A stretch of 64,000 nucleotides of DNA from CAWIXB01 sp963839955 (GTDB lineage Bacteria > Actinomycetota > Actinomycetes > JACCUZ01), in the NCBI GenBank assembly GCA_963839955.1, contig CAWIXB010000001.1:2480001-2544000 (forward strand), in the 5' to 3' direction. Both the position numbers and the translations under genes were made by a program. Positions 32,559-40,884 of the stretch are shown one piece after another (position 1 is the stretch's first letter; each line of letters opens with the position of its first letter). Below the pieces are notes generated by a model. The model had not been told where the DNA came from, searched no databases, and saw nothing but the letters and a program-made list of their open reading frames with translations.

Positions 32559-35500
32559 TCAGCGCACCGCGTAGATCTCGAACTCGTACAGCGAGTAGCC
32601 GTACCCGGTTGCGCGCGTAAGCCCCTGCATGCGGACGTACCGCACCGGCTCCCCGGAGTCGAAACGGGCCTCATCCCTGCCACAGTCGCCGGAGTCGACC
32701 GATGACAGGGTCTGCCACGTCTGGCCGTCCGTTGACGCCTGGATCTCGTAGGCACGCGCGCAAGCCGTCTCCCACTGGAGAACGGCCGCACCCACGCGCG
32801 CCGGCTCGGTGAGCTCCACCTGGAGCCACTCGTCGTCGGTGTGCGCGGAAGACCAGCGGGTGGTGGCATCGCCATCCACGGCGGAGGCAGCAGCGAACTG
32901 TGGGAGATCCTGCTCGACGCTGGACGCCGTCACCGTCCCCGTGCGCGCGAGGTTCTCGTCGTCCACCGGTGGTACCAGCCGCACCTTGGCGCTGGCGGTG
33001 GTGACGTCCGGCTTGGCCTCGACGGTTGCCGTCATCTCACCGGCGGCTGTCGCACCTTGCGAAGCAGTGAGCCGGACGGGGACGACGACCGGCTGCCCAC
33101 GCCCGATTCGGATGTTGCGGCGGGCGGGGTCGGCCTTCCATCCCGTCGGGACGGCGACAGCCAGCGCGCCCTTCCGGCTCTCCACCGAATGCGCCGTCAC
33201 GGTGACGACACCGGTGGAGCCGTCCGTTCCGGGCTCGACCAGCACGTCCTCGGGGTCGATGGTCACCGCCGTCGGCTCCTCGACCCACCCGGCGATCTCG
33301 AACACGGTCGGCGGGCTCGCTCCCTCTGCCCACACCAGCCTGATGCCGTCGATCTCCCCCTGCGGTGCGGGGAGCTCGGTGTAGCCACTGTCGAGCACCC
33401 CGAGGCGTTGCCACGCCCCGCCGACGCGGGCCTCGACGGCCGCCTTGCTCGGATTGGCTGGGTCTTGCACGACAACGACCGCGGACATCGACTTGGCGCT
33501 GGAGTACCCCACGACCAGGGCCTCGCCGGATTCCGGTGCACGTGAGGCCACGTAGGCGGTGTCGGGGTTTCCGTCCGCGACCGCGGCGAGCGATGACCCG
33601 GCTGCGGCCGGAGGGTCGCCGGAGACGGTGCGGGTGACGCCGCCCACCACCCCGACGGCGAACTCTCGGACGACGACCCACTCGGCCTGACCGGCGGTGG
33701 CGCGGAACCGGACGTAGCGAGCCTGCGTCCCTTCCGGGAGGTCGACGCTTATCCCCGGCTGTTCGTCGAAGCTGCCCACGGACGTCCAGCTGGTGCCGTC
33801 CGTCGAGGTCTCGAGGACGCCCGACTGGATGTAGTCGCGAGGACTGCTGGGCTTGCTCATGGCGAGGTCGACGGAGTCGACCTCCTTGACCGCGCCGAGG
33901 TCGACCCCGACGGCGTCGCCGGCGGAGGGCGGACCGGAACTCCAGTAGAACGTGTCGAGATTGCCGTCGACCATCCGCGCCACGGCGTTGTCCTGGTAGG
34001 TCCCCAGGGTCGTGGTGCCGGTGGCGCGTTCTCCCGAAACGCCCAGCCACGCGTCGTTGCGGGCCAGCGCCTTGTCGACGAAGACGTCGAGGACGCCGGT
34101 CCCGACCTTGGGAGCGGCCCCCGAATGCGGGACCGTGTCATCGCGCAGTGCACGCGCGGCGGCGGCGGCGCGCACCGCGTCGCGCCTGGCCGCCCACGCC
34201 GCCTCGCCGTCACGGGCAGCCTGGGCGCGAAGCATCGTCACCGCCGCTCGCGATGCCTCGGCCCAGTGGGCGGTCGCGTCCAGCCAGACATCGACCTCGT
34301 CGAGGAACAGCGGGTCGTCCATGCGGTCGCGGATGACGTCGGGAGCCCGGCCGAGCGCCTCGAGCTCCCGAGTCAGCACCTGGGCCGAGCGACCTGGCGT
34401 CCCGTCGTCGTCGAGCTCGCCCAGGAACGCCTCGACCTTCGGTGCGAGCGCAGGCGCGTTGTCCGGGTTGAGGATCGACGCGTAGTTGACGTCGACGAAT
34501 CGCCTGAGCGCATCCGTGAGGGCAGGATCCCCGCCACTGACGTAGCGCAGTGCGGCGGCGAGCGAGCGCTGCTTGTCGTACGCCTTGTCGTTCCAGAGGA
34601 AGTCGGCAACTGTCACCAGCGGGATCTTGCTCGCCTCGGCCTGGTTCATCGGGTTCGCCACCAAGCCGTGCAGGACATCGGACAGACCCGCCTCGCGCCC
34701 GTTGAACGGGCCGAGGAGCAGCTGTCCGGCGGCGTAGTCATTGACCGGGTAGTTGTCCCACACGTGGATGTCGTGGCCGAACACCGCAACCGCGGCCTTC
34801 GCCTGAGCCGTGGTGATCGACGCAGGAACGACCCCGATCCCGGTCCACTGGACGAGGACCGAGTCGTCCATCTGCTCGCGCAGTGCCTTCTTGTAGGGGC
34901 TCTCGGTCACGTTGTAGTACTCGGTGGGCACCATCTGGACTCGCTCGACGTCCGGGTGCTGGCCGACGAATCGCTCCACCACCTGGTTGAGCAGGTATGC
35001 CTGTGCAGCGCCGGCTCCCGCTGCTCCGGTCCCGAAGCGCTCAGGGTCCTCGGGGCATTCCCAGTCCGTGTAGTTGATGTCGTCCAGGGCGACGTTGAAC
35101 TGTCGTACGCCGATGTCGTAGACCGACTCGAACTTCGCGAGCAGAGCCTCGACGTCGTCCGCCGAGCTGTAACAGATCGACAGGCCTGGAGAGAGCGCGA
35201 AGACGAAGTCGACACGGTTGGCATGGCCTCGGTCGACCAGCTCCCCGAGCCGGTCCAGGTCTGCCGCTGGGTAGGGCTCGTCCCAGCGCTCGCGGTGGTA
35301 GGGGTCGTCCTTCGGCGCGTAGGTGTAGACGTTCATCTTCGTGTCGCCGTAGAAGTCCATCTGGCGCAGCCGCTGCTCATGGGTCCACGGCGTGCCGTAG
35401 AAGCCCTCGATCGTGCCTCGCAGCGCCAGTGCCGGCCAGTCGCGGATCTCGAGCACGCGCAGCGACGAAGGTCCGTGGGCTGCGTCGACCAGCACCTGCC

Positions 35501-36011
35501 CCAAGGTCTTGGCGGCGTAGAAGATGCCATCGGTGTCGACCCCGGCGAGTACCACGTGGGTCCCAGTCTGCGTCTTGCCGGTCGCGAGCACATACCCCTC
35601 AGCCGGCACGCCCTCGGGCCCCTGCACCTTGAGGTCCTTGAGGCGATCCGCGACTGCCTTGGTCTCCACTGGGTCGCCCACGGTGACCGTAAAGGGTCCA
35701 CGTGGAGCCGTTCCCGGGTCCTCGCGCCGGATCGTCTTCACGCCGGCTGCGCGCAAGGCGGTCTCGACGGTGTCCAGCGTCGGCTGGTCGACCTCCTGAC
35801 CGGCAACCAGCCGCACCTCGGGGGGAACGACCAGATGCCCGGCGCCGACCTTCATGTGCTGGGGCGTGGGCGTCACCGTCGGCCCGGTCTTCTCGGGCGC
35901 CGGCTTGGCGACCGCGCCCGTTGCCCCTGTTGCTGTGGGCGCTGCGGCGGCCGGCGCCACCCACCCTCCGACCAGGCTGACAACGGCCACGAGCACGAGC
36001 AGACGTCGCAT
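32559..36011 (-). CDS. Secreted GH84-family beta-N-acetylglucosaminidase with carbohydrate-binding domains
   Basis: A 1150-residue exported hydrolase. A signal peptide (1-24) is followed by a GH20b-like domain (about 45-185). The GH84 catalytic barrel starts with LRGTIEGFYGTPWTHEQRLRQMDFYGDTKMNVYTYAPKDDPYHRERW, and Asp310-Asp311 (NVALDDINYTDW) are the catalytic pair. A helical region, an F5/8-type C (CBM32-like) domain at about 700-830, an NPCBM-associated-like domain at about 950-1040 and a final CBM32-like domain (NLARTGTVTASSVEQDLPQF to the C-terminus) follow. It probably releases GlcNAc from host glycans, mucin, hyaluronan or chitin-derived glycans. ATG at 36011 has GGAGGTAGG upstream. 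The promoter holds three dre-like operators next to a GntR gene. Confidence 0.92.
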   Translation of the reverse strand: MRRLLVLVAVVSLVGGWVAPAAAAPTATGATGAVAKPAPEKTGPTVTPTPQHMKVGAGHLVVPPEVRLVAGQEVDQPTLDTVETALRAAGVKTIRREDPGTAPRGPFTVTVGDPVETKAVADRLKDLKVQGPEGVPAEGYVLATGKTQTGTHVVLAGVDTDGIFYAAKTLGQVLVDAAHGPSSLRVLEIRDWPALALRGTIEGFYGTPWTHEQRLRQMDFYGDTKMNVYTYAPKDDPYHRERWDEPYPAADLDRLGELVDRGHANRVDFVFALSPGLSICYSSADDVEALLAKFESVYDIGVRQFNVALDDINYTDWECPEDPERFGTGAAGAGAAQAYLLNQVVERFVGQHPDVERVQMVPTEYYNVTESPYKKALREQMDDSVLVQWTGIGVVPASITTAQAKAAVAVFGHDIHVWDNYPVNDYAAGQLLLGPFNGREAGLSDVLHGLVANPMNQAEASKIPLVTVADFLWNDKAYDKQRSLAAALRYVSGGDPALTDALRRFVDVNYASILNPDNAPALAPKVEAFLGELDDDGTPGRSAQVLTRELEALGRAPDVIRDRMDDPLFLDEVDVWLDATAHWAEASRAAVTMLRAQAARDGEAAWAARRDAVRAAAAARALRDDTVPHSGAAPKVGTGVLDVFVDKALARNDAWLGVSGERATGTTTLGTYQDNAVARMVDGNLDTFYWSSGPPSAGDAVGVDLGAVKEVDSVDLAMSKPSSPRDYIQSGVLETSTDGTSWTSVGSFDEQPGISVDLPEGTQARYVRFRATAGQAEWVVVREFAVGVVGGVTRTVSGDPPAAAGSSLAAVADGNPDTAYVASRAPESGEALVVGYSSAKSMSAVVVVQDPANPSKAAVEARVGGAWQRLGVLDSGYTELPAPQGEIDGIRLVWAEGASPPTVFEIAGWVEEPTAVTIDPEDVLVEPGTDGSTGVVTVTAHSVESRKGALAVAVPTGWKADPARRNIRIGRGQPVVVPVRLTASQGATAAGEMTATVEAKPDVTTASAKVRLVPPVDDENLARTGTVTASSVEQDLPQFAAASAVDGDATTRWSSAHTDDEWLQVELTEPARVGAAVLQWETACARAYEIQASTDGQTWQTLSSVDSGDCGRDEARFDSGEPVRYVRMQGLTRATGYGYSLYEFEIYAVR

Positions 36012-36034
36012 GGTCCCTACCTCCGCCACTGCCA

Positions 36035-36084
36035 ACTGGCCTGGACTGCCCACTGGTCTGGACTGCCAACTGGTCTGGACCACT
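36035..36084. promoter_or_regulatory. Three tandem dre-like (DasR/NagR-type) operators
   Basis: Sites ACTGGCCTGGACTGCC (36035-36050), ACTGGTCTGGACTGCC (36052-36067) and ACTGGTCTGGACCACT (36069-36084) repeat at an exact 17-bp pitch. The published DasR/NagR consensus, as I recall it, is ACTGGTCTAGACCAGT: the third site matches at 14 of 16 positions and the others at 10-11. They lie between the GH84 start and the adjacent GntR gene and should allow repression relieved by an amino-sugar phosphate. Confidence 0.7.
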
Positions 36085-36160
36085 GACTGTGACGTACCAG
36101 GTCAAAGCGCGTCAAGACCCCCCGAAGGTGATCCGGAGAGTGGTCGGTGTCCCGAGCCGG

Positions 36161-36859
36161 TCAGCCCCGGGTGAGCGGGAACCAGAGCTGATAGCGGTCC
36201 GCGGGGAACACTGCCTCGGCGTACTCGACGGGCCGTCCGTCCACGAACGCCTTGCGGGACAGCCGGAGCACCGGACGACTGGCGGCGACATCGAGATGAC
36301 GGATCTCGTCGGCATCCGGAAGACCCGCGACGACGCACTCCTCGCCGAGGTCGGGCAGCAGGTGGTGCGCTTCCAGGTACGCGTACAGGCTGTCCGGCAA
36401 CGCTCCGGTCAGCAGATCGGGGACGAGGCCGAGCGGCAGCCACGTCTTCTCCAGAGCGAGAGGGACGTCGTCGCCGAAGCGCAGCCGCCGCAGACGGATC
36501 ACCGGGACACCTTCGAAGAACTGCTCGACGTCGGGCGGAGGGTCATCGTCGACCACACACTCGAGTGGGGTGGTCGACGGCGTCAGGTGACTGTCGCGCA
36601 CCGCGTCCGCGAACGAGCCGAGGCGGACGCGCAGTTGGAGGGGCGCGGGCGACCGGAGGGTGCCACGACCGTGGACGCTGCGAACGAGACCCTCCCGCGC
36701 CAGCGCAGCGATGGCGTGGCGCAGAGTGGTCCGCGCGACGCCCCAGCGCTCGGCCAGCTGGCGCTCTCCGGGCAGCGCCTCCCCGGGAGCGAGCTCGAGC
36801 ACGAGCTCCCGCAGCTGCTCCGCCACCGTGGCGTGCTTGGTCGCCTTCCGTCTCGCCAT
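36161..36859 (-). CDS. GntR-family regulator, HutC/DasR-NagR subfamily
   Basis: A 232-residue regulator. The winged helix is at residues 5-70, with LPGERQLAERWGVARTTLRHAIAALAREGLVRSVHGRGTL. The C-terminal UTRA ligand-binding domain (80-230) has VIRLRRLRFGDDVPLALEKTWLPLGLVPDLL and the closing PVEYAEAVFPADRYQLWFPL, as in DasR and NagR, which sense GlcN-6-P or GlcNAc-6-P. It lies 150 bp upstream of the GH84 gene on the same strand, with three dre-like sites between them. I infer that it controls the glycosidase and perhaps other GlcNAc genes. Confidence 0.9.
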   Translation of the reverse strand: MARRKATKHATVAEQLRELVLELAPGEALPGERQLAERWGVARTTLRHAIAALAREGLVRSVHGRGTLRSPAPLQLRVRLGSFADAVRDSHLTPSTTPLECVVDDDPPPDVEQFFEGVPVIRLRRLRFGDDVPLALEKTWLPLGLVPDLLTGALPDSLYAYLEAHHLLPDLGEECVVAGLPDADEIRHLDVAASRPVLRLSRKAFVDGRPVEYAEAVFPADRYQLWFPLTRG

Positions 36860-36909
36860 GCCTCGATCATGACCGACGGCAGCAGTGATCACCGGGCGGG
36901 CGTGCCAAG

Positions 36910-37806
36910 TCAAGCGCCGGCGCTGACGAGGCGGTCGAGGGTGCGCCGGCCCCGCCGGCTCATCGTCAGGTTCGACTCGGCGTAGTACCAGACCAGGCCC
37001 ATCGACTGCTGGAAGGCCCAGGCCATTCCCCTTCGCCACTGGACCTCGCTGCACCGCAGAGCCTCCCGTACGACGTTTCTCGGCTCGTCGTCGAGGAGGT
37101 GCCACGCGCCGACCAGGTCGAGCGCCGGGTCGGCTGCGCCGAACCCGCCAGCATCGAGTACGCCGACGAGCCGGCCCTCTCGCACCAAGACGTTCGGCGG
37201 GATGAGATCGCCGTGGCACATGACATCGGCGTCGACCTCAGGCAGCGTCCGCAGCTCGGCCCACATCGCGCGCAGCCGCGCCACATCGAGCAGGCCCTCA
37301 CTCTCGCGGAAACAGACGCTCATCCACTCGTCGTGGTCCGGTAGATGCCCGCCGCGACCCGAGCCGGCGAACCGTCGCCCCCGGGTGTCGGCGGTGCGCA
37401 GGGTGGCGATGAACGTGGCGAGGTCCTCCGCGAACTCGATCGCGCCTGCGGGGTCCTCGACCATGGCATCGGTTCCAGGAAGCCAGGTCTGGACGCTCCA
37501 CGGCATCGGGTAGCCGTCACCGGGTTCACCGATCGCGACAGGTTCCGGCGCGGGCACCGGGGAGACATCGGCCAGCTCACGCGCAGCAGCGCTCTCTGCC
37601 TCCAACGATGACCGCACGAGAGTCGCATCCTGTGCACGCAGCGGGAAGCGGGCAACCAGACCGTCGCCGATCCGGAAGATCACGTTGTCCGTGGCGGCTG
37701 TCTTGAGCTCCCGGACCAACAGTCCCGCCCACTGAGGGAATTGCTCCTCGACGAGCCGGCGCACCGTGTTCTCGCTCACGTGGATCTGGTCCTCGTGCAT
37801 CGCCAT
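36910..37806 (-). CDS. Aminoglycoside phosphotransferase-family protein
   Basis: A 298-residue kinase-like protein. The N-lobe has DNVIFRIGDGLVARFPLR with the ATP-site lysine position replaced by arginine in this subgroup, and the catalytic loop is VMCHGDLIPPNVLV (HGDxxxxN) followed by the metal site LDAGGFGAADPALDL. Related proteins phosphorylate aminoglycosides, macrolides or small metabolites; most chromosomal copies have unknown substrates and do not imply resistance. ATG at 37806 has GGGGGAGG nine bases upstream. It is divergent from the LLM flavoprotein gene. Confidence 0.85.
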   Translation of the reverse strand: MAMHEDQIHVSENTVRRLVEEQFPQWAGLLVRELKTAATDNVIFRIGDGLVARFPLRAQDATLVRSSLEAESAAARELADVSPVPAPEPVAIGEPGDGYPMPWSVQTWLPGTDAMVEDPAGAIEFAEDLATFIATLRTADTRGRRFAGSGRGGHLPDHDEWMSVCFRESEGLLDVARLRAMWAELRTLPEVDADVMCHGDLIPPNVLVREGRLVGVLDAGGFGAADPALDLVGAWHLLDDEPRNVVREALRCSEVQWRRGMAWAFQQSMGLVWYYAESNLTMSRRGRRTLDRLVSAGA

Positions 37807-37927
37807 GACGGTCATCCTCCCCCTGCGGACCTGCCCATCAACGCTCACGTTTCGCGCGTACCGGGACAGGAATTCCGTCGCGGCATATCCGATTGCTTGG
37901 CATGTCGCGGTGAAGCACCATGCCGGG

Positions 37928-38905
37928 ATGCGTTGTTCGATCAACATCCCGAACTTCGGGGACTTCGCCGACGCGAGGGCCGTGGCCAGCGTTGCCGTTG
38001 CGGCGGAGCAGGCGGGCTGGGACGGGCTGTTCGTCTGGGATCACGTGGTGCATGACAAGAGCAAGCGCCAGGGCCAGCCCTTAGGGGATCCGTGGATGTT
38101 GCTGACCGCTGCGGCGTTGGCGACCTCTCGCATCAGGCTCGGCACGTTGGTCACGCCCGTGGCCCGGCGGCGGCCGGAACAGCTCGCCCGCCAGGTGGCG
38201 ACCCTGGACTCGCTGAGCGGCGGGCGGGTGACGTTCGCCGCCGGACTGGGTGGCCCGATCGAGGACGAGTACGGCAGCTTCGGAGACGCGACCGACCCTC
38301 GCCTGCTGGCCGAGCGCCTGGACGAAGGCCTCGGTCTGTTGCGGCGCTATTGGTCCGGCGAGGCGGTAAGTCATCACGGCCGGCACTTTCAGGCCCGGGA
38401 CGTGACCCTGCTGCCGGCGACGAGGCAACGTCCCCGACCGCCGGTCTGGGTCGGCGGGTACTGGCCGCGCTTGCCACCGATGCGCCGAGCCACGCGCTGG
38501 GACGGCGTGGTCCCGTTGTTCACCGACGCGAGGCACGGACAGGTCCCGCCCGTCGACCAGGTCTGTGACCTGGTCACCTACGTCCACGAGCAGCGAGAGG
38601 ACCAGCACGAGCCGTTCGAGGTCGTCCTCGGAGGCGCCAGTCCCGGCGACCCCGCCAAGGCACGCGAGCTGATCGAGCCGCTGGTCGACGCCGGCGCCAC
38701 CTGGTGGGACGAACGGCAGCTGCAAGCCAGCGATGGCCTCGACCGGATCGCGCCGGTGCTGCGACGCATCGAGCAAGGCGCCCACCGACCTGGTAGGGGC
38801 CGGAGAGGTCGGCGTCAGGCTGGCGGCAAGACAAACCTTGGCGGTGCGGCTCGCTTCCGGCTAGCCCGTCGGACCACCGTCCGAGAGACCCCGGGAGGGA
38901 AATAG
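37928..38905 (+). CDS. LLM-class flavin-dependent oxidoreductase
   Basis: A 325-residue luciferase-like monooxygenase (F420 or FMN type). The TIM-barrel pattern is clear: MRCSINIPNFGDF, AAEQAGWDGLFVWDHV, LATSRIRLGTLVTPVARRRPEQLARQVATLD and LSGGRVTFAAGLG. The substrate is unknown. The final 40 residues are basic and unlike the usual family ending, and this part overlaps the antisense 3' end of the HNH gene by 91 bp; a lost stop codon or small frameshift near 38790 is possible. Confidence 0.85.
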   Translation: MRCSINIPNFGDFADARAVASVAVAAEQAGWDGLFVWDHVVHDKSKRQGQPLGDPWMLLTAAALATSRIRLGTLVTPVARRRPEQLARQVATLDSLSGGRVTFAAGLGGPIEDEYGSFGDATDPRLLAERLDEGLGLLRRYWSGEAVSHHGRHFQARDVTLLPATRQRPRPPVWVGGYWPRLPPMRRATRWDGVVPLFTDARHGQVPPVDQVCDLVTYVHEQREDQHEPFEVVLGGASPGDPAKARELIEPLVDAGATWWDERQLQASDGLDRIAPVLRRIEQGAHRPGRGRRGRRQAGGKTNLGGAARFRLARRTTVRETPGGK

Positions 38906-39354
38906 GCATCGCGGCGGCGTGCAAGTGCTCGGAGTTCCCAATTGAACGGGATGTCGGCGCTCTTGTTCTTGTTGTGTCGTCGACACAGTGCTTGTCCATT
39001 CACCACTGCCGTTTGACCACCCCGGCTGTGTGGATGAACGTGGTCCGCTTCAAGGCGCTCAGTCTTTCTACATCGGCGGGTTACCAAGCCGTGGTGCTCG
39101 CAGCGGCGCCCGGCATGCCACAGGATCATTGCCTTGTCCCGCCGGCTGAAGCGGCGTACCGGATCGCGGTGGCTACGTGGGTACCTGACGGTCTGGACGA
39201 CCCGGGCCACCCTGAACAACATCATAAGGATGAGCCCTAGGCCGATCCACGGATGGGACGTTGCACCCGACCAGACCTCAAGCCACAAGGAGTCCGACAA
39301 AGCCGATGCCTGACTCGAAGGTGTCGGTGATGGCGGTTGACTCAGCACTGCCAC
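38815..39354 (-). CDS. HNH endonuclease domain protein with N-terminal membrane segment
   Basis: A 179-residue protein. A hydrophobic segment (WIGLGLILMMLFRVARVV) lies at about 36-53. The HNH domain follows: ILWHAGRRCEHHG, RRCRKTERLEADHVHPHSRGG and NGQALCRRHNKNKSA, which provide two cysteine pairs for zinc and the HNH residues. A membrane-anchored HNH nuclease is unusual, but the segment could also be a buried helix. The GTG start at 39354 has no clear ribosome binding site and is provisional. Base composition is lower in GC than in neighbouring genes. Confidence 0.7.
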   Translation of the reverse strand: MAVLSQPPSPTPSSQASALSDSLWLEVWSGATSHPWIGLGLILMMLFRVARVVQTVRYPRSHRDPVRRFSRRDKAMILWHAGRRCEHHGLVTRRCRKTERLEADHVHPHSRGGQTAVVNGQALCRRHNKNKSADIPFNWELRALARRRDAYFPPGVSRTVVRRASRKRAAPPRFVLPPA

Positions 39355-39463
39355 AAGATCGGCAGGCCGATTGAGTGACTAAAGCCGTGCCTTTGTCAGC
39401 TTCTTCGCTCCACGGCGTGTGGTGGGCCCGGCAGGGAGAGCGACTGTCGGCTGGCGGTAACGC

Positions 39464-40240
39464 TCAGCCCTGCTGGCCCGGCAGCCGGGACCCGATGCTG
39501 AAAGGCGTGCCGAACGGGTCGGCGATCTCCGCGATGCGTCCATACACGAAGTCGGATGGTGCACTGGCACTCCCGCCCGCGGCTTTCGCACGCGCCACCA
39601 CGTCGTCGGTGTCCGCGACCTCGAACAGCGTGCCCCATTGCGAAGATGTGGCGCCTTTGTCACCCATGATCCCGCCGATCTCGTAACCGTCCGGCCGGCG
39701 CAGGAAGGTGAAGTCGAGGCTCGGCAAGTCGGGGTTGCCGTCCAAGGTGAAGTCGAACACCGCGGCGTAGAACTCCCGGGCCGGTTCGGGCGTGGGAGTA
39801 ACCAAGTCGTTGCGGAGCAGCGAGTTGGGTTCGTTCACCACCTGCGCGCCGACCAACGCACGGCCCTGCCACAGGCCGAACTGGGCACCGACCGGATCCT
39901 TGGCGATGGCCATGCGTCCCTGCTCCATGACGTCCATCGGGGCCTGGATCAGCGTGCCTCCGTGGTCGACGATTCGCTTGGCGGTGCCGTCGCAGTCGTC
40001 GGTGGCCAGATAGACGCTCCACCAGAAGTCCGTGGCCTCGGAGTCTGGGTTGGGCATGATCGCTGCGGCTGCCTTGCCGTTGAGCAGGCACATTGTGTAG
40101 TGCCCGGTCTCGGCCGGTCCCACGTCGAACTCCCAACCGAAGAGCGCACCGTAGAACTCCATCGCGCGGTCAAGGTCGGGGATGCCGAGGTCGATCCAGG
40201 TCGGCGTGCCGTTCGGCTGGTTGGCGGTCACGTCACTCAT
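39464..40240 (-). CDS. VOC family protein with two glyoxalase-like domains
   Basis: A 258-residue tandem-domain protein. Domain one (10-125) has WIDLGIPDLDRAMEFYGALFGWEF and ends IAKDPVGAQFGLWQ; domain two (135-255) has EPAREFYAAVFDFTL and ends EIADPFGTPFSIGS. This layout matches hydroxylases and glyoxalase-like proteins of the Actinobacteria (27-kDa antigen Cfp30B-type). The reaction is unknown. GGAGCAG precedes the ATG. Confidence 0.85.
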   Translation of the reverse strand: MSDVTANQPNGTPTWIDLGIPDLDRAMEFYGALFGWEFDVGPAETGHYTMCLLNGKAAAAIMPNPDSEATDFWWSVYLATDDCDGTAKRIVDHGGTLIQAPMDVMEQGRMAIAKDPVGAQFGLWQGRALVGAQVVNEPNSLLRNDLVTPTPEPAREFYAAVFDFTLDGNPDLPSLDFTFLRRPDGYEIGGIMGDKGATSSQWGTLFEVADTDDVVARAKAAGGSASAPSDFVYGRIAEIADPFGTPFSIGSRLPGQQG

Positions 40241-40357
40241 CGGCTGCTCCTTCGTGCCTGGCTGTTGGCTCGACGCTAGCGGCCGGCTCCGACAGTTCTC
40301 GTCGGGGGCACCCGTCTGACGACAGGACTCGTTTGCCGGTCCAGACCCGACGTGGCG

Positions 40358-40762
40358 CTAGGTCAACGGGTACCGGACGATGCAGAACTCGTTGCCGAAC
40401 GGGTCCTTCATGACGGCCCACTCGAGCATCGGGTCGGTCTTGTCGGGGTAGAAGGCCGCCGACTTGACCACCACCCCACCGATCTCTTCGATCTGCCGCT
40501 CGGCAGCTGCCACGTCATCGACTCGGAAGTCCAGATGTGTGCCAGCGTTCACGCTGGTCTGGCCGCTGGGTACCTGCTGAAGCAAGATCCAAGGCGCCCT
40601 CCGTGAGTCTTCGTCGGTGTCAAGGACGGAGTACTCCGAGCCCCGACCGTGCCTGCCCTGCGGCGTCAGCCCCGAGACCGCCGACCAGAACCTCTCGCCC
40701 TCGTCCATGTCAGTCACATTGATGACTGGCTTCCACAGTCTTGCGATCCCGGGATGCGCCAC
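40358..40762 (-). CDS. VOC family protein, single domain
   Basis: A 134-residue glyoxalase/bleomycin-resistance-fold protein. It has WKPVINVTDMDEGERFWSAVSGL at the start, THLDFRVDDVAAAERQIEEIGG in the middle and MKDPFGNEFCIVR at the end, with a histidine and glutamate in metal-ligand positions. The start is GTG at 40762, preceded by GGGAGGG. It lies upstream of the two-domain VOC gene on the same strand but 117 bp away, so co-transcription is possible. Substrate unknown. Confidence 0.85.
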   Translation of the reverse strand: MAHPGIARLWKPVINVTDMDEGERFWSAVSGLTPQGRHGRGSEYSVLDTDEDSRRAPWILLQQVPSGQTSVNAGTHLDFRVDDVAAAERQIEEIGGVVVKSAAFYPDKTDPMLEWAVMKDPFGNEFCIVRYPLT

Positions 40763-40884
40763 GGCGTCCCTCCCGCCCTCGACGGCCGCTTATCGACCCG
40801 GCTCGCGCTACCACTGCGCTCGCCGGTCTTTCTGTCCATGCGTGAGTCACCCGATCTGGACGCGTTCGAGGGTAACGGCGCTCC

